This document shows, piece by piece, positions 5,643 through 6,801 of a DNA stretch of 6,801 bases (positions within the stretch are counted from its first letter, which is position 1; each line of letters begins with the position of its first letter). Source of the stretch: Pseudomonadota bacterium (GTDB lineage: Bacteria > Pseudomonadota > Alphaproteobacteria > Rhizobiales > Rhizobiaceae). A model generated the notes under the pieces. It ran no database searches. It was not told where the DNA came from and saw only the letters and a list, made by a program, of their open reading frames with translations. The stretch lies in NCBI GenBank assembly GCA_023428515.1, contig JAEYXI010000367.1, forward strand, positions 1 to 6,801. Reading direction: 5' to 3'. The translations under genes and the position numbers were made by a program.

Positions 5643-6801
5643 CTAGAGCTTCAGCGGTATCGCCGCCTTGAAGAAATCCGCCCAGGGATCGGGCCGCTTC
5701 AGCGCATCCTCCAGCGCCTTCGAGCCGATTGAAAAGTCGGCCGGGCCGATGCCGTCCTTCACCATCTCGAACGTCACCGGCACCGCGACCGTCGCTTTCG
5801 GCTTGCCGCGTGACGACCATGGCGCCACCGCCGTCGAGCCGCGCCCGTTGCGCAGATAGTCCACGAAGATGCGGCCCTTGCGCGCCTTCTTGGACAGCAC
5901 CGAAGTGTAGCGGTCCGGCGCCGCCTGCTCCATGGCGCGGGCGAAATCGTGCGAAAACGTCTTCACCTTGTCCCAGCCCGCTTTGGGCTTCAGCGGCACG
6001 ACGACATGAAAACCCTTGCCGCCCGACGTCTTGACAAAACTCGGCAGGCCGAGCGCGTCGAGCCGCTCCTTCACGTCGAGCGTCGCCGCCCTGACGTCCT
6101 CGACATCGAGCCCTTCGTCCGGATCGAGGTCGAAGATGATCTGGTCGGGTTTCTCGATCGCGTCGAGCGTCGAGCCCCAGACATGCACCTCGACCACGCT
6201 GAACTGCACCAGCGCCGCCAGCCCGTCGAAATCGCGGATCGACAGCAGCTCCTCGCCGTCCTCCGGATCGCTCGTGCGGATGATCGCCTCGTGCATCCCT
6301 TTCGACGCATGCTTCTGGAAGAAGCGCTGCCCGTCGACGCCATCCGGCGCGCGCACCAGGCTGAGCGGCCGGTTGACGACGAACGGCTCGATGCGCGGCC
6401 ACATTTTTTCGTAATGGCCGAGCAGGTCCTCCTTGCTGATCCCGGCCTCCGGCCACAGCAGCTTCTCGGGACTGGTGAGCGTCACGGACATGGTGCCGGG
6501 CTTCCTCCGGGCAGGCTTGGCGGCGCGGGATTTGCTCGCCTTCTTCGCCTCGCCTGCATCTTTGGCCAGAACGCCAGTTTCGGCAACGACTTCCCTGGCC
6601 GGCTTGTCCTCGCGCAGCCCCTGGAACGACGCCTGGCGCAAGATCCCGTCGCTGGTCCAGCTGCGGAACTCGATCTCGGCGACCAGTTCCGGCCGCGCCC
6701 ACACCACCTTCCGGTCCTTCGCCTCCGGCCCACTGATCGCAGGCGTCTTCGTCCTGATGCGGTCGAGCCGCTTCTTCAGATCATTGGTGACGACGCCCGA
6801 G
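5643..6801 (-). CDS. ligD: ATP-dependent DNA ligase LigD, C-terminal part (5' end outside window)
   Basis: LigD is the multidomain enzyme of bacterial non-homologous end joining. It works with Ku, filling and sealing double-strand breaks. The frame stays open to the right edge, so the start, the ligase active-site lysine and any nuclease domain are not visible. At the edge is the end of the ligase OB-fold (VWARPELVAEIEFRSWT, then LRQASFQGLRED, about 6615-6707). A Lys/Ala-rich linker follows (about 6490-6590). The polymerase/primase domain begins near 6491 and runs to the end, with VTLTSPEKLLWPE, FFQKHA, the metal-binding DLD (6123-6131), TSGGKGFHVVVPL, and VDYLRNGRGSTAVAPWSSR, whose Asp (5859-5861) is the third carboxylate. 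The POL domain appears intact and catalytically competent. An internal GTG at 6705 or ATG at 6489 could be mistaken for the start, but conserved ligase sequence upstream argues against this. No ku gene is in the window. Confidence 0.95.
   Translation of the reverse strand, partial: SGVVTNDLKKRLDRIRTKTPAISGPEAKDRKVVWARPELVAEIEFRSWTSDGILRQASFQGLREDKPAREVVAETGVLAKDAGEAKKASKSRAAKPARRKPGTMSVTLTSPEKLLWPEAGISKEDLLGHYEKMWPRIEPFVVNRPLSLVRAPDGVDGQRFFQKHASKGMHEAIIRTSDPEDGEELLSIRDFDGLAALVQFSVVEVHVWGSTLDAIEKPDQIIFDLDPDEGLDVEDVRAATLDVKERLDALGLPSFVKTSGGKGFHVVVPLKPKAGWDKVKTFSHDFARAMEQAAPDRYTSVLSKKARKGRIFVDYLRNGRGSTAVAPWSSRGKPKATVAVPVTFEMVKDGIGPADFSIGSKALEDALKRPDPWADFFKAAIPLKL

Noticed and set aside
5643..6491. 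Stand-alone polymerase-domain (LigD-like primase) gene starting at the ATG at 6489-6491
   Set aside because: The same frame continues upstream through a linker into recognisable ligase OB-fold sequence, so this is the C-terminal part of a fused LigD.
5410..6702. Minus-strand 430-codon frame overlapping ligD and the DUF2934 gene
   Set aside because: It is a +1/-1 shadow of ligD. All LigD motifs lie in the other minus-strand frame, which is open to the window edge.

Overview
The window is about 65% G+C by eye. It looks like an alphaproteobacterial chromosome of the Rhizobiales type (Mesorhizobium, Aminobacter or another Phyllobacteriaceae relative). This rests on the polyamine-type ABC transporter style, a DUF2934 protein beside an NHEJ-type LigD, a FadR-like GntR regulator, codon use, and a hairpin repeat at the left edge that resembles rhizobial intergenic repeats. 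The genus is inferred, not proven.

Left half, minus strand (57-2824): an operon read right to left. It encodes a periplasmic polyamine-type binding protein (PotD/PotF family) and then two inner-membrane permeases (PotB-like and PotC-like), with the permease genes overlapping by one base. The ATPase subunit (PotA/PotG type) is not in the window. If it belongs to this operon it lies beyond the left edge, past a pair of tandem hairpins at 1-48.

Centre (2825-3004): a 180-bp divergent promoter region with candidate promoters in both directions and a dyad (CAA-N2-GTAC-N2-TTG) overlapping both. To the right, on the plus strand, is a GntR/FCD regulator with an unusual second winged-helix domain. It overlaps by ATGA a GT1-type (UDP-glycosyltransferase-like) gene. 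The simplest reading is that the regulator controls both the transporter operon and its own operon, so that glycosyltransferase and amine uptake would be co-regulated. That link is inference.

Right part: a small plus-strand DUF2934 protein with a Lys/Ala/Pro-rich histone-H1-like tail (5315-5566). It converges on the 3' part of a minus-strand ligD gene (5643 to beyond the right edge), which shows the end of the ligase OB-fold, a linker and a complete polymerase/primase domain.

I see no tRNA, rRNA, CRISPR array, insertion sequence or convincing rho-independent terminator. No intergenic gap exceeds 300 bases. Nothing here amounts to a clearly new system. The most unusual part is the regulator-glycosyltransferase pair: tandem winged helices, a rare-codon island, and an apparently missing catalytic histidine in the transferase.
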